A DNA stretch of 64,000 bases from Pelagibacteraceae bacterium (GTDB lineage Bacteria; Pseudomonadota; Alphaproteobacteria; Pelagibacterales; Pelagibacteraceae), in assembly GCA_018402735.1 (NCBI GenBank), contig JAGYIF010000001.1, forward strand, positions 124,001 to 188,000, in the 5' to 3' direction. A model generated the notes under the pieces. That model was given only the letters and a program-made list of their open reading frames with translations. It made no database searches and had not been told where the DNA came from. This document shows, piece by piece, positions 39,264-49,575 of the stretch. The position numbers and the translations under genes were made by a program. Position 1 is the first letter of the stretch; each line of letters begins with the position of its first letter.

Positions 39264-40069
39264 TTTTTGTCAAAAGGATTATCATTATTTACAAACTTTA
39301 TTATCGCAACTTTGTTATAAATACCAAAGTAACTCAAAAATTGTTTTAAAAAGAAATTTTTATAATCTTTATTGATACCCTTTAGGCGTGTTCCAAAAGC
39401 TTTTAGTATTATTGGTTTAGAATTAACTTGTCTTAAAAATTTAATTTTCGGTCTAAAATTTCCTTTTTGTGGAGCTCTATGAGAACTATTTGTTTTTTCC
39501 AAAAAAAAATTTAATTTTTTATTATCAATCATAAGTTTTGTAGATGCATCAAGACTACAAATTTTTTTAATAAATATTTCAGGACTTTTTTCATTAATAG
39601 ATGAGAAAAAATGAGGTTTAATTAAAATATCTGAAAAAAGATTCTCAAAGTAATAATTAAAATATTTAGTTCTGGTCTTGATTTCGTCTTTAATTAGGTC
39701 TGCTTTATTAATAATAACAATTAAAGTTTTTAATTTATTTAAAATCATTCTGCAAATTTGTTTGTCATTTTTTGTAAATTTATCATTTGCATCCATCATG
39801 AAAATAATAATAGAAGACTTATTAATTGCAGATAAACATTCTTTGGTGATGTAAGATTGATTTTCATCTTTAGATTTTGCTTTTTTTTTTAATCCACCGG
39901 TATCATGAAAAACTAACTCATTATCACCAAAGTTAAAAGATTTGCTAATAACTTGCTTGGTTGTACCTGGTTCGTCTGCAACTTTTGATATATTTGAACC
40001 GAATATTTTATTAAAAAATGTTGATTTACCGACGTTAGGTTTTCCAACTATAGCTATATCTATGCTCAT
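39260..40069 (-). CDS. der: Der (EngA)-like GTPase with one G domain plus KH-like domain
   Basis: Ribosome-assembly GTPase. Der normally has two tandem G domains and a C-terminal KH-like domain (about 440-490 residues). This protein has 269 residues: one G domain (IVGKPNVGKSTFFNKIFG; DEPGTTKQ; DTGGLKKKAKS; INKAD) and then the Der-type KH region (GNFRPKIKFLRQVNSKPII...FVNNDNPFDKN). LKKKAKS after the DxxG motif fits the second Der G domain. The gene is complete, since the start follows the bamB-like stop directly. The slot in the YfgM-BamB-Der order supports the assignment. Confidence 0.85.
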   Translation of the reverse strand: MSIDIAIVGKPNVGKSTFFNKIFGSNISKVADEPGTTKQVISKSFNFGDNELVFHDTGGLKKKAKSKDENQSYITKECLSAINKSSIIIFMMDANDKFTKNDKQICRMILNKLKTLIVIINKADLIKDEIKTRTKYFNYYFENLFSDILIKPHFFSSINEKSPEIFIKKICSLDASTKLMIDNKKLNFFLEKTNSSHRAPQKGNFRPKIKFLRQVNSKPIILKAFGTRLKGINKDYKNFFLKQFLSYFGIYNKVAIIKFVNNDNPFDKN

Positions 40070-41379
40070 TGAATTTTATAAATAGTTTCTTTATCACCGA
40101 CTAAATAGAGAATATTATTTGCAATGGCTGGATTTGATTTAAAACTATCAGATATATTTTGATAATTTATAGATTCTAAATTTTTAGAATCTATAGTTAT
40201 AATATAGCCATCATTTGTAATGAGATAAAACTTATTTGAAGCAACAAAAATATTTTCTATTTTTGTGGACTTGGTTTTAATTTTGTTAGACCTTAAATAA
40301 TTAATTATATTTTTTTTGTATAAAACTTTACCACTATTCTTGTTATATATACTAAAGAAACCTTCATGATTTGCCGTAGCAATGATTTCATTATTTATTA
40401 AAGGCGTAAGACTGGAGGAGTCATTAATAGACCAATAAATTTTAGCAGTGTCTAAATCTAATTTTTGAAATTTTCCATAAGAGGATACTAAAAAAAGGTT
40501 ATTATTTACGATAACAGGACTAGCAATTTCGAATAAATTGTTATCACTATAAACAGAGGAAGGTTCCATGGTTAAATTCCATATTATGGACTGTTTTGCA
40601 AGGTCAATGCATGTAATGATACCAAAATCATTAGAAAATATTAATTTGTCATTAGCAACGGCTAATTTAAAAGCATTGTAAGATTTCGCCGTATCAGAAC
40701 CAGTTTCAAAACTCCAGTTTTGATTTCCGTTTAAGGAGTTTATTGAAAAAATTTTTCCATTTGAATTTATGACATAGATATTATCTTTATATATTGCCAA
40801 GTTTGATAAAAAAGGAACACCCAGATTGTTTTTCCAAATAACTTCGTTGCTGTTAAGATTATAAGCATAAATAAATCCTAAATTATCAGAAACATATAAA
40901 ATATTATTATTGGCTATAATTGAAAACTTTAAGTGATAATTGCTAAAATATTTTTTTTTATGAACTTGGTATTTATTTGAAAGTTTTAAATTTTCATCAA
41001 GAACAACTATATTACTGTAATCATCAATAAAAATAATATTGCCTTCATGTATTAAAATATCTTTTTTATATATATTTTGGGATACATTATTAAAAAAACT
41101 ACTAGTTTTTGATATCTTGAAATTATTATTGAAATCTATATGTGGTAATAAATTTGAAGAGTTGAAATTAGGATAATTCCAATTAATTATTTTTTTTTCT
41201 AATTCTGACAATGAAACTTTTGCTACATCAAATACTTCATCAGTATTAATATTGCTCTTATTTTGAAGTATGGTAATTCCTTCTTTTTTAATATCTTTAA
41301 CACTAATTTCTAAGTTGGATTTAGGAGAACAGCTAATAAAAAAAAGTAAGATATAAACAATAAGAAATTTAGTTTTCAT
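40066..41379 (-). CDS. bamB: BamB-like outer-membrane assembly lipoprotein
   Basis: 437 residues with a lipoprotein signal (MKTKFLIVYILLFFISC, lipobox Cys at residue 17). Repeated beta-propeller blades of the PQQ type follow, for example NGKIFSINSLNGNQNWSFETG, which is typical of BamB. BamB supports the BAM complex that folds outer-membrane proteins. It overlaps der and the YfgM-like gene, completing the conserved YfgM-BamB-Der unit. Confidence 0.85.
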   Translation of the reverse strand: MKTKFLIVYILLFFISCSPKSNLEISVKDIKKEGITILQNKSNINTDEVFDVAKVSLSELEKKIINWNYPNFNSSNLLPHIDFNNNFKISKTSSFFNNVSQNIYKKDILIHEGNIIFIDDYSNIVVLDENLKLSNKYQVHKKKYFSNYHLKFSIIANNNILYVSDNLGFIYAYNLNSNEVIWKNNLGVPFLSNLAIYKDNIYVINSNGKIFSINSLNGNQNWSFETGSDTAKSYNAFKLAVANDKLIFSNDFGIITCIDLAKQSIIWNLTMEPSSVYSDNNLFEIASPVIVNNNLFLVSSYGKFQKLDLDTAKIYWSINDSSSLTPLINNEIIATANHEGFFSIYNKNSGKVLYKKNIINYLRSNKIKTKSTKIENIFVASNKFYLITNDGYIITIDSKNLESINYQNISDSFKSNPAIANNILYLVGDKETIYKIQ

Positions 41380-41950
41380 TAATTAAAACCTTTATTTCTT
41401 CTACTTTATTTTTTTGATTTTTACTCAGATAATAATCACTTAATATTTGTAAAATTATTTTTTTAAAATGTGATTCTTTGTTACTTTTTATATCTAACAA
41501 TTCTAACATTTCTTGCTCACTAGCATTATCAAAAATTAAAAGTGATTTTTTAATTTTTAAGAGATCAGTATTTTTATTTGATAATTTATTTTTTTTAATT
41601 AAATTATCTAAAATCTTAATAACCTCAGTATAAGGTTGGTTTGTAAGACTAATGAGCTGATTTAACGACAACATAACAACAGTATCGTTTTTTGAACTAG
41701 TTAACTGTATTAACTGATTTATAGCTTCATTCTGGTTTTTTTTAACAACTTCATTAGCAATTATTGCGTATTTTTCCAAGTCTTTAGCGCTGGAATTATT
41801 ATCCATGGTTAATTTAACTTGATAAAAAATGGGTCCAAGAATTATGAGGACAGTAAAAAAAATAATATAATATTTATTTTTTTTGAAAAAATTTAAAATC
41901 TTATCGCTATAAATGCTTTCGTTTATTTGATTATCTAGTTCGTTAGACAT
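41369..41950 (-). CDS. YfgM-like TPR membrane protein
   Basis: 193 residues: a cytoplasmic N-terminal segment, one membrane helix (about 29-46, YYIIFFTVLIILGPIFYQV) and a periplasmic helical TPR-like region. YfgM family members act as ancillary Sec/periplasmic chaperone partners. Sequence identity to the family is weak, but size, topology and position just upstream of bamB and der fit. It overlaps bamB by 11 bases. Confidence 0.7.
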   Translation of the reverse strand: MSNELDNQINESIYSDKILNFFKKNKYYIIFFTVLIILGPIFYQVKLTMDNNSSAKDLEKYAIIANEVVKKNQNEAINQLIQLTSSKNDTVVMLSLNQLISLTNQPYTEVIKILDNLIKKNKLSNKNTDLLKIKKSLLIFDNASEQEMLELLDIKSNKESHFKKIILQILSDYYLSKNQKNKVEEIKVLINEN

Positions 41951-42742
41951 TTAATATATATTTTTCTCGGTTGGAAATTTTCTTTTAATTATATCGGATT
42001 TAAATTTATGAACACTCCTCAATATTCTTCCTCTGATATCATCATATTGTTTTACGAATTTTGCAGTTTTGGTGAAATAACCAAGCAAATCCTCAGTAAC
42101 TAACACCTGTCCATCGCATTGTTTTGATGCTCCAATTCCTATTGTTTTGATGGTTGAGATTTTGCTTAATTTATCTGCCAGTGCTCTAGGCACAGACTCT
42201 ATAACAACGGAAAACGCTCCAGATTCTTGTACTGCTACAAGATCATTTATAATTGATTTTTCTTCTTTTTCAGATCTGCCTTTTACTTTGTAGTCAGACA
42301 GTTTATTGGCTTGTTGTGGCATTAAACCAATATGGCCCATAACAGGTATTTTGTTTTTAACTAAAGTCTTGATAATTTTTTTTATTTTTAAACCACCTTC
42401 AACTTTTACGGCATCACAATTTGTTTCTCTCATAATTTTTTTTGCATTTTTTAAGGCAATTTTTGAAGATGTCTCGTAAGTACCTTTTGGCATATCAACA
42501 ACTAAAACACTTTTCTTAACAGCTAGTCCTACAGCTTTTCCATGATTAATCATTGTTTGCAGGGTAACATTTTTTGTGAAATTATTGCCATAAATTACCA
42601 TAGACAAGGAATCTCCGACTAGAATTAAATCACAGTTACCATCTAAAATTTCTCCCATATACCTTGTGTATGCAGTTAGGCAAACTAATGGACGCTTAGT
42701 ATTACAAAATTTGGTTATTTTTTTTATTGTTTCTATTCCCAT
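41951..42742 (-). CDS. panB: Ketopantoate hydroxymethyltransferase
   Basis: First step of pantothenate synthesis, using 5,10-methylene-THF. Mg ligands appear in LVGDSLSMVIYG and VVDMPKGTYE, and substrate residues in VKVEGG and VIESVPRALA. GHIGLMPQQANKL is the family signature. 263 residues. It overlaps guaA by 10 bases. No panC, panD or panE is in the window. Confidence 0.95.
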   Translation of the reverse strand: MGIETIKKITKFCNTKRPLVCLTAYTRYMGEILDGNCDLILVGDSLSMVIYGNNFTKNVTLQTMINHGKAVGLAVKKSVLVVDMPKGTYETSSKIALKNAKKIMRETNCDAVKVEGGLKIKKIIKTLVKNKIPVMGHIGLMPQQANKLSDYKVKGRSEKEEKSIINDLVAVQESGAFSVVIESVPRALADKLSKISTIKTIGIGASKQCDGQVLVTEDLLGYFTKTAKFVKQYDDIRGRILRSVHKFKSDIIKRKFPTEKNIY

Positions 42743-44286
42743 TCTATTGTTCCTGGTGGTTTAGAAGTAACGTCATATACAACTCTATTGATTCCATTTA
42801 CTTCATTAACAATAGTACTACTTATCTCAGATAAATCAGAATGCTTAAAATTAAAATAATCAGCTGTCATTCCATCAACAGATGTAACTGCCCTTAATGC
42901 ACAAACATAGTCATAGGTCCTTGAGTCTCCCATGACTCCAACAGTTTTTATAGGTAACAAGGTAGCAAAAGCTTGCCAGATATTTTTATAAAGATTTCGC
43001 TTTTTTAATTCTTTAATAAAAATATCATCAGCATGTTGTAAAATCTTAATTTTTCTTTTATCGACAGCTCCTAATATTCTTATTGCCAGACCTGGCCCAG
43101 GAAAGGGATGTCTATCTAAAATAGTTCTGGAAATATTCATTTTTCTGCCAAGAATTCTTACTTCGTCTTTAAACATTTCTCTAAAAGGCTCTAGTAAAGT
43201 AAATTTAATTTTTTTTGGCAATCCACCAACGTTATGATGCGATTTAATTTTAGAAGTAGGGCTGCCAGAGAAGCTTTGGCTTTCAATGACATCAGGGTAA
43301 AGCGTTCCCTGAGCTAAAAAATCTACATTGTTATATTGTTTGCTGAACAATTGAAAAATGTCAATAAATGTCTTACCAATAATTTTTCTTTTTTTTTCTG
43401 GGTCATATACATTTTTTAATTTTTTTATAAATAGATCCCCCTTATTTAAATGAATAAAGTTTTTTTTAAATTTTTTTTTGTAAATATACGAAATTTCTTC
43501 ACTTTCATTTTTTCTCATTAAACCCGTATCAATATAAACACAAATTACATTGTTTTTTATTGCCTTATGCAAAATATGAGCAAGAACGCTACTATCTACC
43601 CCTCCAGAAAGAGCACATAGGACTTTTTTATTACCTACTTTTTCTTTAATTTCTTGAATAATTTTTTTTAATTTTGTTACATCTGTCCAATTTTTTTTAC
43701 ATTTACATATGCTAAAAATAAAGTTTTTAAATATAACTTCTCCGTTATTAGTATGAATCACTTCAGGATGAAATTGAACAGTATAAATATTTTCTTTTAA
43801 ATTTTGAGTAATAGCGCAACTTGAATTTTTTGTAAACGCAACTGTAGAAAAACCTTTTCCAATTTCTGTAACTTGATCAGAATGGCTCATCCAAACCAAA
43901 TTTTTTTTATTTTTAAAAAAGTTTTTAGTTAACGGTGAATTGTTTTTTAAAAAAATTTCTGCTCTTCCAAACTCCTTTTTTTTAGAAAATTTAACTTTAC
44001 CCTGAAAATGCTTAGCAATTAGTTGGTGTCCATAACAAATTGCTAGCACGGGAATTCCTTTTAATAAGTAAAAATTTTTAATTCTTGGAGATTTAAACTC
44101 AGGAATTGATGCGGGGCCACCAGAAAGAATAATTCCTTTTATATTGGTAAGTTTTAATAACTTATTAAAATTTTGTACATTTATTATTTCACAGAACACT
44201 GATAATTCTCTAATTCTTCTTGCTATTAGCTGAGTAACTTGTGATCCAAAATCTATAATTAAAATTTTATTCGCATCTTTGCTCAT
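42733..44286 (-). CDS. guaA: GMP synthase (glutamine-hydrolysing)
   Basis: Converts XMP to GMP. The N-terminal class I glutaminase has the nucleophile in AICYGHQL and HPEVIHTN. The ATP-pyrophosphatase P-loop is ALSGGVDSSVLA, followed by LYPDVIESQ and the C-terminal dimerisation domain ending KPPGTIEWE. 517 residues. It lies 4 bases after the small TPR gene and forms a guaB-TPR-guaA run. Confidence 0.96.
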   Translation of the reverse strand: MSKDANKILIIDFGSQVTQLIARRIRELSVFCEIINVQNFNKLLKLTNIKGIILSGGPASIPEFKSPRIKNFYLLKGIPVLAICYGHQLIAKHFQGKVKFSKKKEFGRAEIFLKNNSPLTKNFFKNKKNLVWMSHSDQVTEIGKGFSTVAFTKNSSCAITQNLKENIYTVQFHPEVIHTNNGEVIFKNFIFSICKCKKNWTDVTKLKKIIQEIKEKVGNKKVLCALSGGVDSSVLAHILHKAIKNNVICVYIDTGLMRKNESEEISYIYKKKFKKNFIHLNKGDLFIKKLKNVYDPEKKRKIIGKTFIDIFQLFSKQYNNVDFLAQGTLYPDVIESQSFSGSPTSKIKSHHNVGGLPKKIKFTLLEPFREMFKDEVRILGRKMNISRTILDRHPFPGPGLAIRILGAVDKRKIKILQHADDIFIKELKKRNLYKNIWQAFATLLPIKTVGVMGDSRTYDYVCALRAVTSVDGMTADYFNFKHSDLSEISSTIVNEVNGINRVVYDVTSKPPGTIEWE

Positions 44287-44290
44287 TGCA

Positions 44291-44704
44291 CTACCCTTTG
44301 AATTTTTTTATAATTAAATCGATCTCATTTAATTCATTACAAAGTTTTGTGCATACAGAACTTAAAATTTTATAATTTGCTTCCGCTACTGAATAATCAC
44401 CTTCGTCAATGTTTAATTTTATCATTAACAATAAAGCTTCTTCGTTTTTTGGATCAAGTAACAATGCTGTTTTAATATTTTTTTTTTCTTCTTGTTCGTT
44501 TTTTGCTTCAGAAAATATTTTTGACAAATAAATATAGCTATCAATATTTTTTGGATTTAAAACAATACTTTTTTCGAATTCAATTCTTGCTCGTTCAAAA
44601 TCTTTTTTTTCAAAAAAGTTTTTACCTTTTGTTAAATTTATATTCTCAATAGCAACACTAGTGCTGCTATATAAAATTAACAGCAACGATAAGAATAGTT
44701 TCAT
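44291..44704 (-). CDS. Small secreted TPR protein
   Basis: 137 residues with a signal peptide (MKLFLSLLLILYSSTSVA). Two or three TPR-like helix pairs follow (GKNFFEKKDFERARIEFEKSIVLNPKN; KTALLLDPKNEEALLLMIKL). Two cysteines (SVCTKLCNE) near the C-terminus could form a disulfide. It is tucked between guaB and guaA without gaps, but its periplasmic location gives no link to purine synthesis. The function is unknown. Confidence 0.75.
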   Translation of the reverse strand: MKLFLSLLLILYSSTSVAIENINLTKGKNFFEKKDFERARIEFEKSIVLNPKNIDSYIYLSKIFSEAKNEQEEKKNIKTALLLDPKNEEALLLMIKLNIDEGDYSVAEANYKILSSVCTKLCNELNEIDLIIKKFKG

Positions 44705-46162
44705 TTAATTTTCTATAGGATAATTTGGCGATTGTTTAGTAATTTGAACGTCATGAACATGCCCTTCTTTTATTCCTGAATTTGTAATTTCAACAAAAGT
44801 AGCCTTTTTTTTAAGCTGCTCAATAGTTTTGGCCCCGACATATCCCATGGATGATTTTAATCCACCAACTAATTGATTAACAATATTTTTAACTGGACCT
44901 CTATATGGAACCCTACCTTCAATTCCTTCTGGTACTAATTTTAAAGAATCTTTTATATCCTGTTGAAAATATCTATCTGCCGATCCTCTTGCCATTGCTG
45001 CAAGCGATCCCATTCCACGATAAGATTTGTAACTTCTGCCTTGGTAATAAAATATTTCACCTGGAGCCTCATCCGTTCCAGCAAATAAAGATCCAATCAT
45101 AACAGTATCAGCTCCTGCACCAATTGCTTTAGCTATATCACCTGAGTATCTTATTCCCCCGTCTGCTATAATTTTAACTTTATAATTTTTCAATCCATTC
45201 GCTACATTTTGAATGGCGGTAAATTGGGGCATCCCTACTCCAGCCACAACTCTAGTTGTGCATATAGATCCTGGTCCTATGCCAACTTTAATAGCATCAG
45301 CTCCACTATCTGCCAATTCTTTTGCTGCATCAGCAGTCGCAACATTACCTACAATTAAATTTTTAAATTTAAATTTCTTTTTTATATTTTTTAAAGCAAG
45401 AAATACCAAATCAGTGTGTCCATGAGCTGTATCTAGAATTAAAACATCAACTCCAGACTCTATTAAATGTTCTGCTCTTATTAAACCTTCGTCTCCAACT
45501 CCTATGGCACCCGCGACCATCAAGGATTGTTTGCTATCTTTAGAAGCATCTGGATATAATTGAGATTTTTCTAAATCTTTAACAGTAATTAATCCAACAC
45601 ATTGAAATTGTTTATTTACAACTACAAGCTTTTCTATTCTGTGTTCGTGCAATAGTTTTTTAGCATCGTCAGATTTTACTCCTTGGTTTACCGTGACAAC
45701 ATTTTTTGTCATTAAATCTTTAACTTTTGCTTTAGTATTTTTTGCAAATCGTAAATCACGATTAGTAATAATTCCTACTAATTTAGTTTTTTTATCAACT
45801 ACAGGTATTCCTGAGATTTTGTGTAACATCATTAATTCAATGGCAGCAGAGATATCCATTTCTGGACTTATAGTGATTGGATCAACAACCATTCCAGATT
45901 CAAATTTTTTAACATTTTTAATCTGTATGGACTGCTCCTCAACTGTCATATTTTTATGAATACATGCAATACCACCTAATTGAGCCATTGCGATCGCCAA
46001 TCTATAATCAGAAACTGTATCCATAGCAGCTGAAATTATTGGAATCCCTAACGAAATATTGTTTGTTAGTGCCGTTCTAGTAATTGAGCTTGTAGGTAAG
46101 TGTGATGACTTTTTAGGTACAAGAAGTACATCATCAAATGTAAGTGCTTTCTTTAGTTCCAT
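44705..46162 (-). CDS. guaB: IMP dehydrogenase
   Basis: NAD-dependent oxidation of IMP to XMP. I choose the ATG at 46162 ([16 protein letters not shown]) over the upstream GTG at 46168. Two CBS domains occupy about residues 90-205 ([25 protein letters not shown]), the catalytic Cys is in [15 protein letters not shown], and the flap [10 protein letters not shown] and GRVPYRGPV follow. 485 residues. No Shine-Dalgarno is seen before the ATG. Confidence 0.96.
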   Translation of the reverse strand: MELKKALTFDDVLLVPKKSSHLPTSSITRTALTNNISLGIPIISAAMDTVSDYRLAIAMAQLGGIACIHKNMTVEEQSIQIKNVKKFESGMVVDPITISPEMDISAAIELMMLHKISGIPVVDKKTKLVGIITNRDLRFAKNTKAKVKDLMTKNVVTVNQGVKSDDAKKLLHEHRIEKLVVVNKQFQCVGLITVKDLEKSQLYPDASKDSKQSLMVAGAIGVGDEGLIRAEHLIESGVDVLILDTAHGHTDLVFLALKNIKKKFKFKNLIVGNVATADAAKELADSGADAIKVGIGPGSICTTRVVAGVGMPQFTAIQNVANGLKNYKVKIIADGGIRYSGDIAKAIGAGADTVMIGSLFAGTDEAPGEIFYYQGRSYKSYRGMGSLAAMARGSADRYFQQDIKDSLKLVPEGIEGRVPYRGPVKNIVNQLVGGLKSSMGYVGAKTIEQLKKKATFVEITNSGIKEGHVHDVQITKQSPNYPIEN

Positions 46163-46200
46163 AAACACGTTTATTTTACAATTGGACTGTTGTCAATAAA

Positions 46201-46827
46201 TTATAAAACCGAATATAAATAAAGCTCTTTAGATTCTTTCCTGCTCGAATTTGGCTTAATAAAAAGATGTTTTGTGAAGTTATTTTTTACAAAATCTACA
46301 ACTTCTTGATTACCCGTTCCAGAAAAAGTTTTGATCAATATCGACCCATTTTTTTTTAAATACTTCAAAGCGAAAATCATAACCTGCAAAGATATGGCAT
46401 TACTGCGCATAGCGTCCAATGATCGATTACCAGTAGAATTTTCAGCAATATCTGACAGTACAACGTCAAACTTCTCTCCTTTTGTTCCCTTGATTAATTT
46501 TTCTTTAACTTGATCTTCAGTAAAATCACCTGTAACAATTTTGCAATTTGCAATCGGATCTATTTTTAACAAATCCATAGCAATGTTGTATCCATCTTTA
46601 TTTATTTTGCTTGAATATTGAGACCAGCTTCCTGGGGCCGCTCCAAGATCAATAATGTTTTGATTGTTTTTTAAAAATTTGTGCTTTTCATTAATTTCAA
46701 TAAGCTTAAAAATTGCTCTCGATCTATAATTTAATTTCTTAGCTTCGGAAACTAACGGATCATTTAACTGTCTTGTTAACCAAAGTTTTGAACTGTGGCT
46801 TAAGTTTTTTTTTTGAAATTTTTTCAA
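46201..46827 (-). CDS. rlmE: 23S rRNA 2'-O-methyltransferase RlmE (FtsJ)
   Basis: SAM-dependent ribose methylation of 23S rRNA. The sequence shows DPLVSEAKKLNYRSRAIFKLIEI, the SAM motif IIDLGAAPGSWSQY, VLSDIAENSTGNRSLD and GSILIKTFSG, giving the K-D-K-type catalytic set. 208 residues. It lies between pssA and guaB on the same strand. Confidence 0.94.
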   Translation of the reverse strand: MKKFQKKNLSHSSKLWLTRQLNDPLVSEAKKLNYRSRAIFKLIEINEKHKFLKNNQNIIDLGAAPGSWSQYSSKINKDGYNIAMDLLKIDPIANCKIVTGDFTEDQVKEKLIKGTKGEKFDVVLSDIAENSTGNRSLDAMRSNAISLQVMIFALKYLKKNGSILIKTFSGTGNQEVVDFVKNNFTKHLFIKPNSSRKESKELYLYSVL

Positions 46828-46847
46828 AGAACTAAAATATTGCTTGA

Positions 46848-47627
46848 TTATAAAAGATCGTCTGAAATCAAACTATCTTTTGAGCTTATTTTTAAATTAT
46901 GCTTTTTTTTTACTATTTTATAGTGAAAAAAACTAATAGGTATAGACAGTAAGTACAGTAATCCAACTACAAATAATGTCTCAAAAGTATAATTGATCAA
47001 GAAGCCAAAGACTAACCCAGAGATTATCATTACTAATAAAATAATTGGCTTAGTAACTTTGAATTTTTTAAAAGCATAAGTTGGTATTTTACTTATCATT
47101 AAAAATGAAGTGATTAATACAACAGATAAAGAAATATTATTTATTTGTGTTATTGAGTTAGAAAAATTGCTTAAGCTCAAAATAACAGGTAATAATAAAA
47201 TACCAGCTCCAGCTGGCGAAGGTACTCCTGTAAAAAAATTTTCTAACCATGGACTTTTAGTTACTACTGAAGAAACATTAAATCTTGCTAACCTCAAGCA
47301 ACAACAAATTACAAAAAGAAGTGTAGCGAGCCAACCTAAATTTCCATACATGTTTAATTCCCATATATAAATAATTAAAGCGGGTGCTACACCAAAGTTA
47401 ACAAAATCAACCAACGAATCTAGTTCAGCACCAAATTTTGAAGTGCCTTTTATTAATCTTGCAATTCTTCCGTCAGCAGCATCCAATATAGCAGCCAAGG
47501 TTAGGCATATAACTGCATAATGAAAATTTTGAATTAAAGTAAATTTAATTGAAGTAAGACCTAGGCACAAAGCTAACACGGTTATAACATTCGGTATAAC
47601 AGCTCTAATGCTTACAGCTTTTTTCAT
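46848..47627 (-). CDS. pssA: CDP-diacylglycerol-serine O-phosphatidyltransferase
   Basis: Membrane enzyme making phosphatidylserine. The CDP-alcohol phosphatidyltransferase signature is clear in DAADGRIARLIKGTSKFGAE followed by LDSLVD. About seven or eight hydrophobic segments are visible over 259 residues. It is 17 bases downstream of psd, so the two steps to phosphatidylethanolamine are encoded together. Confidence 0.94.
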   Translation of the reverse strand: MKKAVSIRAVIPNVITVLALCLGLTSIKFTLIQNFHYAVICLTLAAILDAADGRIARLIKGTSKFGAELDSLVDFVNFGVAPALIIYIWELNMYGNLGWLATLLFVICCCLRLARFNVSSVVTKSPWLENFFTGVPSPAGAGILLLPVILSLSNFSNSITQINNISLSVVLITSFLMISKIPTYAFKKFKVTKPIILLVMIISGLVFGFLINYTFETLFVVGLLYLLSIPISFFHYKIVKKKHNLKISSKDSLISDDLL

Positions 47628-47644
47628 GAATAATATTTATCTAT

Positions 47645-48298
47645 TTATTTTTTCTTAGCCAATAGAGATTCACCTGCTACAACGGATTGTCCTACTTTTG
47701 CAAGTAATTGATAACTACTATCAAAATATAAATCAACTCTACTTCCAAAGCGAATAATTCCGAACCTTTCACCTTGACCCAAACGATTTCCTGGTTCTGT
47801 TTCACAAATAATCCTTCTTGCAACTAGACCTGCAATTTGCACAATCCCAAATTCATCTCCACTTAAAGATTTTACTTTTAATATATTTCTTTCATTATGC
47901 TCACTGGCTTTATCTAAAGAAGCATTGATAAACTTTCCTGGTTTATAAAAAATCTCTTGGACAGAGCATTCAAGCGGAACTCTATTTACATGGCAATTAA
48001 ACACATTCATAAACACGCTTACTCTAATAAATTCTTTTGAATCCAAGCCAACTTCTTTTGGTCCCTTGCACTGTGTAATCATACTAATTTTTCCATCGGC
48101 TGGACTAACTAAATAACTATTATCGTTTATTGGTACTCTGTCCGGATCTCTAAAAAAATAATAAACCCAGATATTTAAAATAATTCCTACAAATCCTAAA
48201 GTATTAGATAAGAAAAAAATAAAAAAATTAACTATAAGCGTAATAGTTAATATTTTTATACCTTCTTTATGAATTTGCGGAAAAATTATTTCTAACAT
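47645..48298 (-). CDS. psd: Phosphatidylserine decarboxylase
   Basis: Pyruvoyl enzyme forming phosphatidylethanolamine. I place the start at the ATG at 48298 (MLEIIFPQIHKEGI); the longer track ORF would overlap icd and adds 22 unlikely residues. VSPADGKISMI, VNRVPLECSVQEIFY, SEHNERNILKVKS and the self-cleavage region IIRFGSRVDLYF fit the short alphaproteobacterial type, with the Gly-Ser bond as the cleavage site. 217 residues, with N-terminal hydrophobic segments. Confidence 0.94.
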   Translation of the reverse strand: MLEIIFPQIHKEGIKILTITLIVNFFIFFLSNTLGFVGIILNIWVYYFFRDPDRVPINDNSYLVSPADGKISMITQCKGPKEVGLDSKEFIRVSVFMNVFNCHVNRVPLECSVQEIFYKPGKFINASLDKASEHNERNILKVKSLSGDEFGIVQIAGLVARRIICETEPGNRLGQGERFGIIRFGSRVDLYFDSSYQLLAKVGQSVVAGESLLAKKK

Positions 48299-48357
48299 TA
48301 ATTTATAATTGCTTGTATTAACTACATCTATATAACAGTTTTTTTTAAAATAATAGC

Positions 48358-49572
48358 ATGGCAAAAATTAGAGTTAAAAATCCAGTAGTAGAGCTAGATG
48401 GTGACGAGATGACTAGAATCATCTGGGATTTTATCAAGCAAAAATTAATTCTACCTTATTTAGATATAGATCTTAAATATTTTGATTTAAGTATGGAGAG
48501 TAGAGATAGAACTAACGATCAAATCACAATAGATAGTGCCAATGAAATTAAGAAATATGGGGTTGGCGTTAAATGCGCAACAATAACACCAGATGAGGCA
48601 AGAGTTGAAGAGTTTAAGCTAAAAAAAATGTGGAAGTCTCCTAATGGTACAATAAGAAATATTTTAGGAGGAACAATTTTTAGAGAACCAATTATTTGTA
48701 AAAATGTGCCAAGACTTGTTCCTGGTTGGACAGATCCAATTGTCATCGGTAGACATGCTTTTGGTGATCAGTATAGGGCTACAGATTTTAAAGTTCCTGG
48801 TAAAGGTAAATTGACTATTAAATGGACATCCGAAGATGGAAAAGATTCGTTGGAGCACGAAGTATTCAATTTTCCAAGTTCTGGAGTTGCTTTATCTATG
48901 TACAATTTAGATGATTCTATAAAAGATTTTGCAAGATCATGTATGAATTATGGACTGCTTAGGAAATGGCCAGTTTATCTTTCTACAAAAAATACAATTT
49001 TAAAAACATATGATGGAAGATTTAAAGACTTATTTCAAGAGGTGTTTGATAAAGAATTTAAAGTAGAGTTTCAAAAGTACAAACTTACTTACGAACATAG
49101 ACTAATAGATGACATGGTTGCGTGCGCTATGAAATGGAGTGGTGGCTATGTATGGGCATGCAAAAATTACGACGGGGATGTTCAATGCGATACTGTTGCC
49201 CAAGGTTATGGTTCTTTAGGACTAATGACTAGCGTTTTGATGACACCGGATGGAAAAACAGTTGAGTCTGAAGCTGCGCATGGAACTGTTACTAGGCACT
49301 ATAGGGAACATCAAAAAGGGAATGAGACTTCCACAAACCCAATTGCATCAATTTTTGCTTGGACAAAGGGTTTGGCACACAGAGGAAAACTTGATGGAAA
49401 TGAAGAATTAATAAAATTTACAAATGCTTTGGAAGAAACATGTATTGAAACTGTTGTAAATGGAGAAATGACAAAAGATTTGGCTATATTAATTAGTCGA
49501 GATCAAAAGTTTCTAACTACAAATAATTTTTTAGAAGCAATAAATAAAAACCTCCAAAGTAAACTTCAATAA
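48358..49572 (+). CDS. icd: NADP-dependent isocitrate dehydrogenase (eukaryote-like type)
   Basis: TCA-cycle enzyme producing 2-oxoglutarate and NADPH. The 404-residue sequence is of the dimeric type shared by Alphaproteobacteria and eukaryotes: [18 protein letters not shown] at the N-terminus, [30 protein letters not shown] and [20 protein letters not shown]. It is divergent from psd across about 59 bases. Confidence 0.96.
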   Translation: MAKIRVKNPVVELDGDEMTRIIWDFIKQKLILPYLDIDLKYFDLSMESRDRTNDQITIDSANEIKKYGVGVKCATITPDEARVEEFKLKKMWKSPNGTIRNILGGTIFREPIICKNVPRLVPGWTDPIVIGRHAFGDQYRATDFKVPGKGKLTIKWTSEDGKDSLEHEVFNFPSSGVALSMYNLDDSIKDFARSCMNYGLLRKWPVYLSTKNTILKTYDGRFKDLFQEVFDKEFKVEFQKYKLTYEHRLIDDMVACAMKWSGGYVWACKNYDGDVQCDTVAQGYGSLGLMTSVLMTPDGKTVESEAAHGTVTRHYREHQKGNETSTNPIASIFAWTKGLAHRGKLDGNEELIKFTNALEETCIETVVNGEMTKDLAILISRDQKFLTTNNFLEAINKNLQSKLQ

Positions 49573-49575
49573 AGT

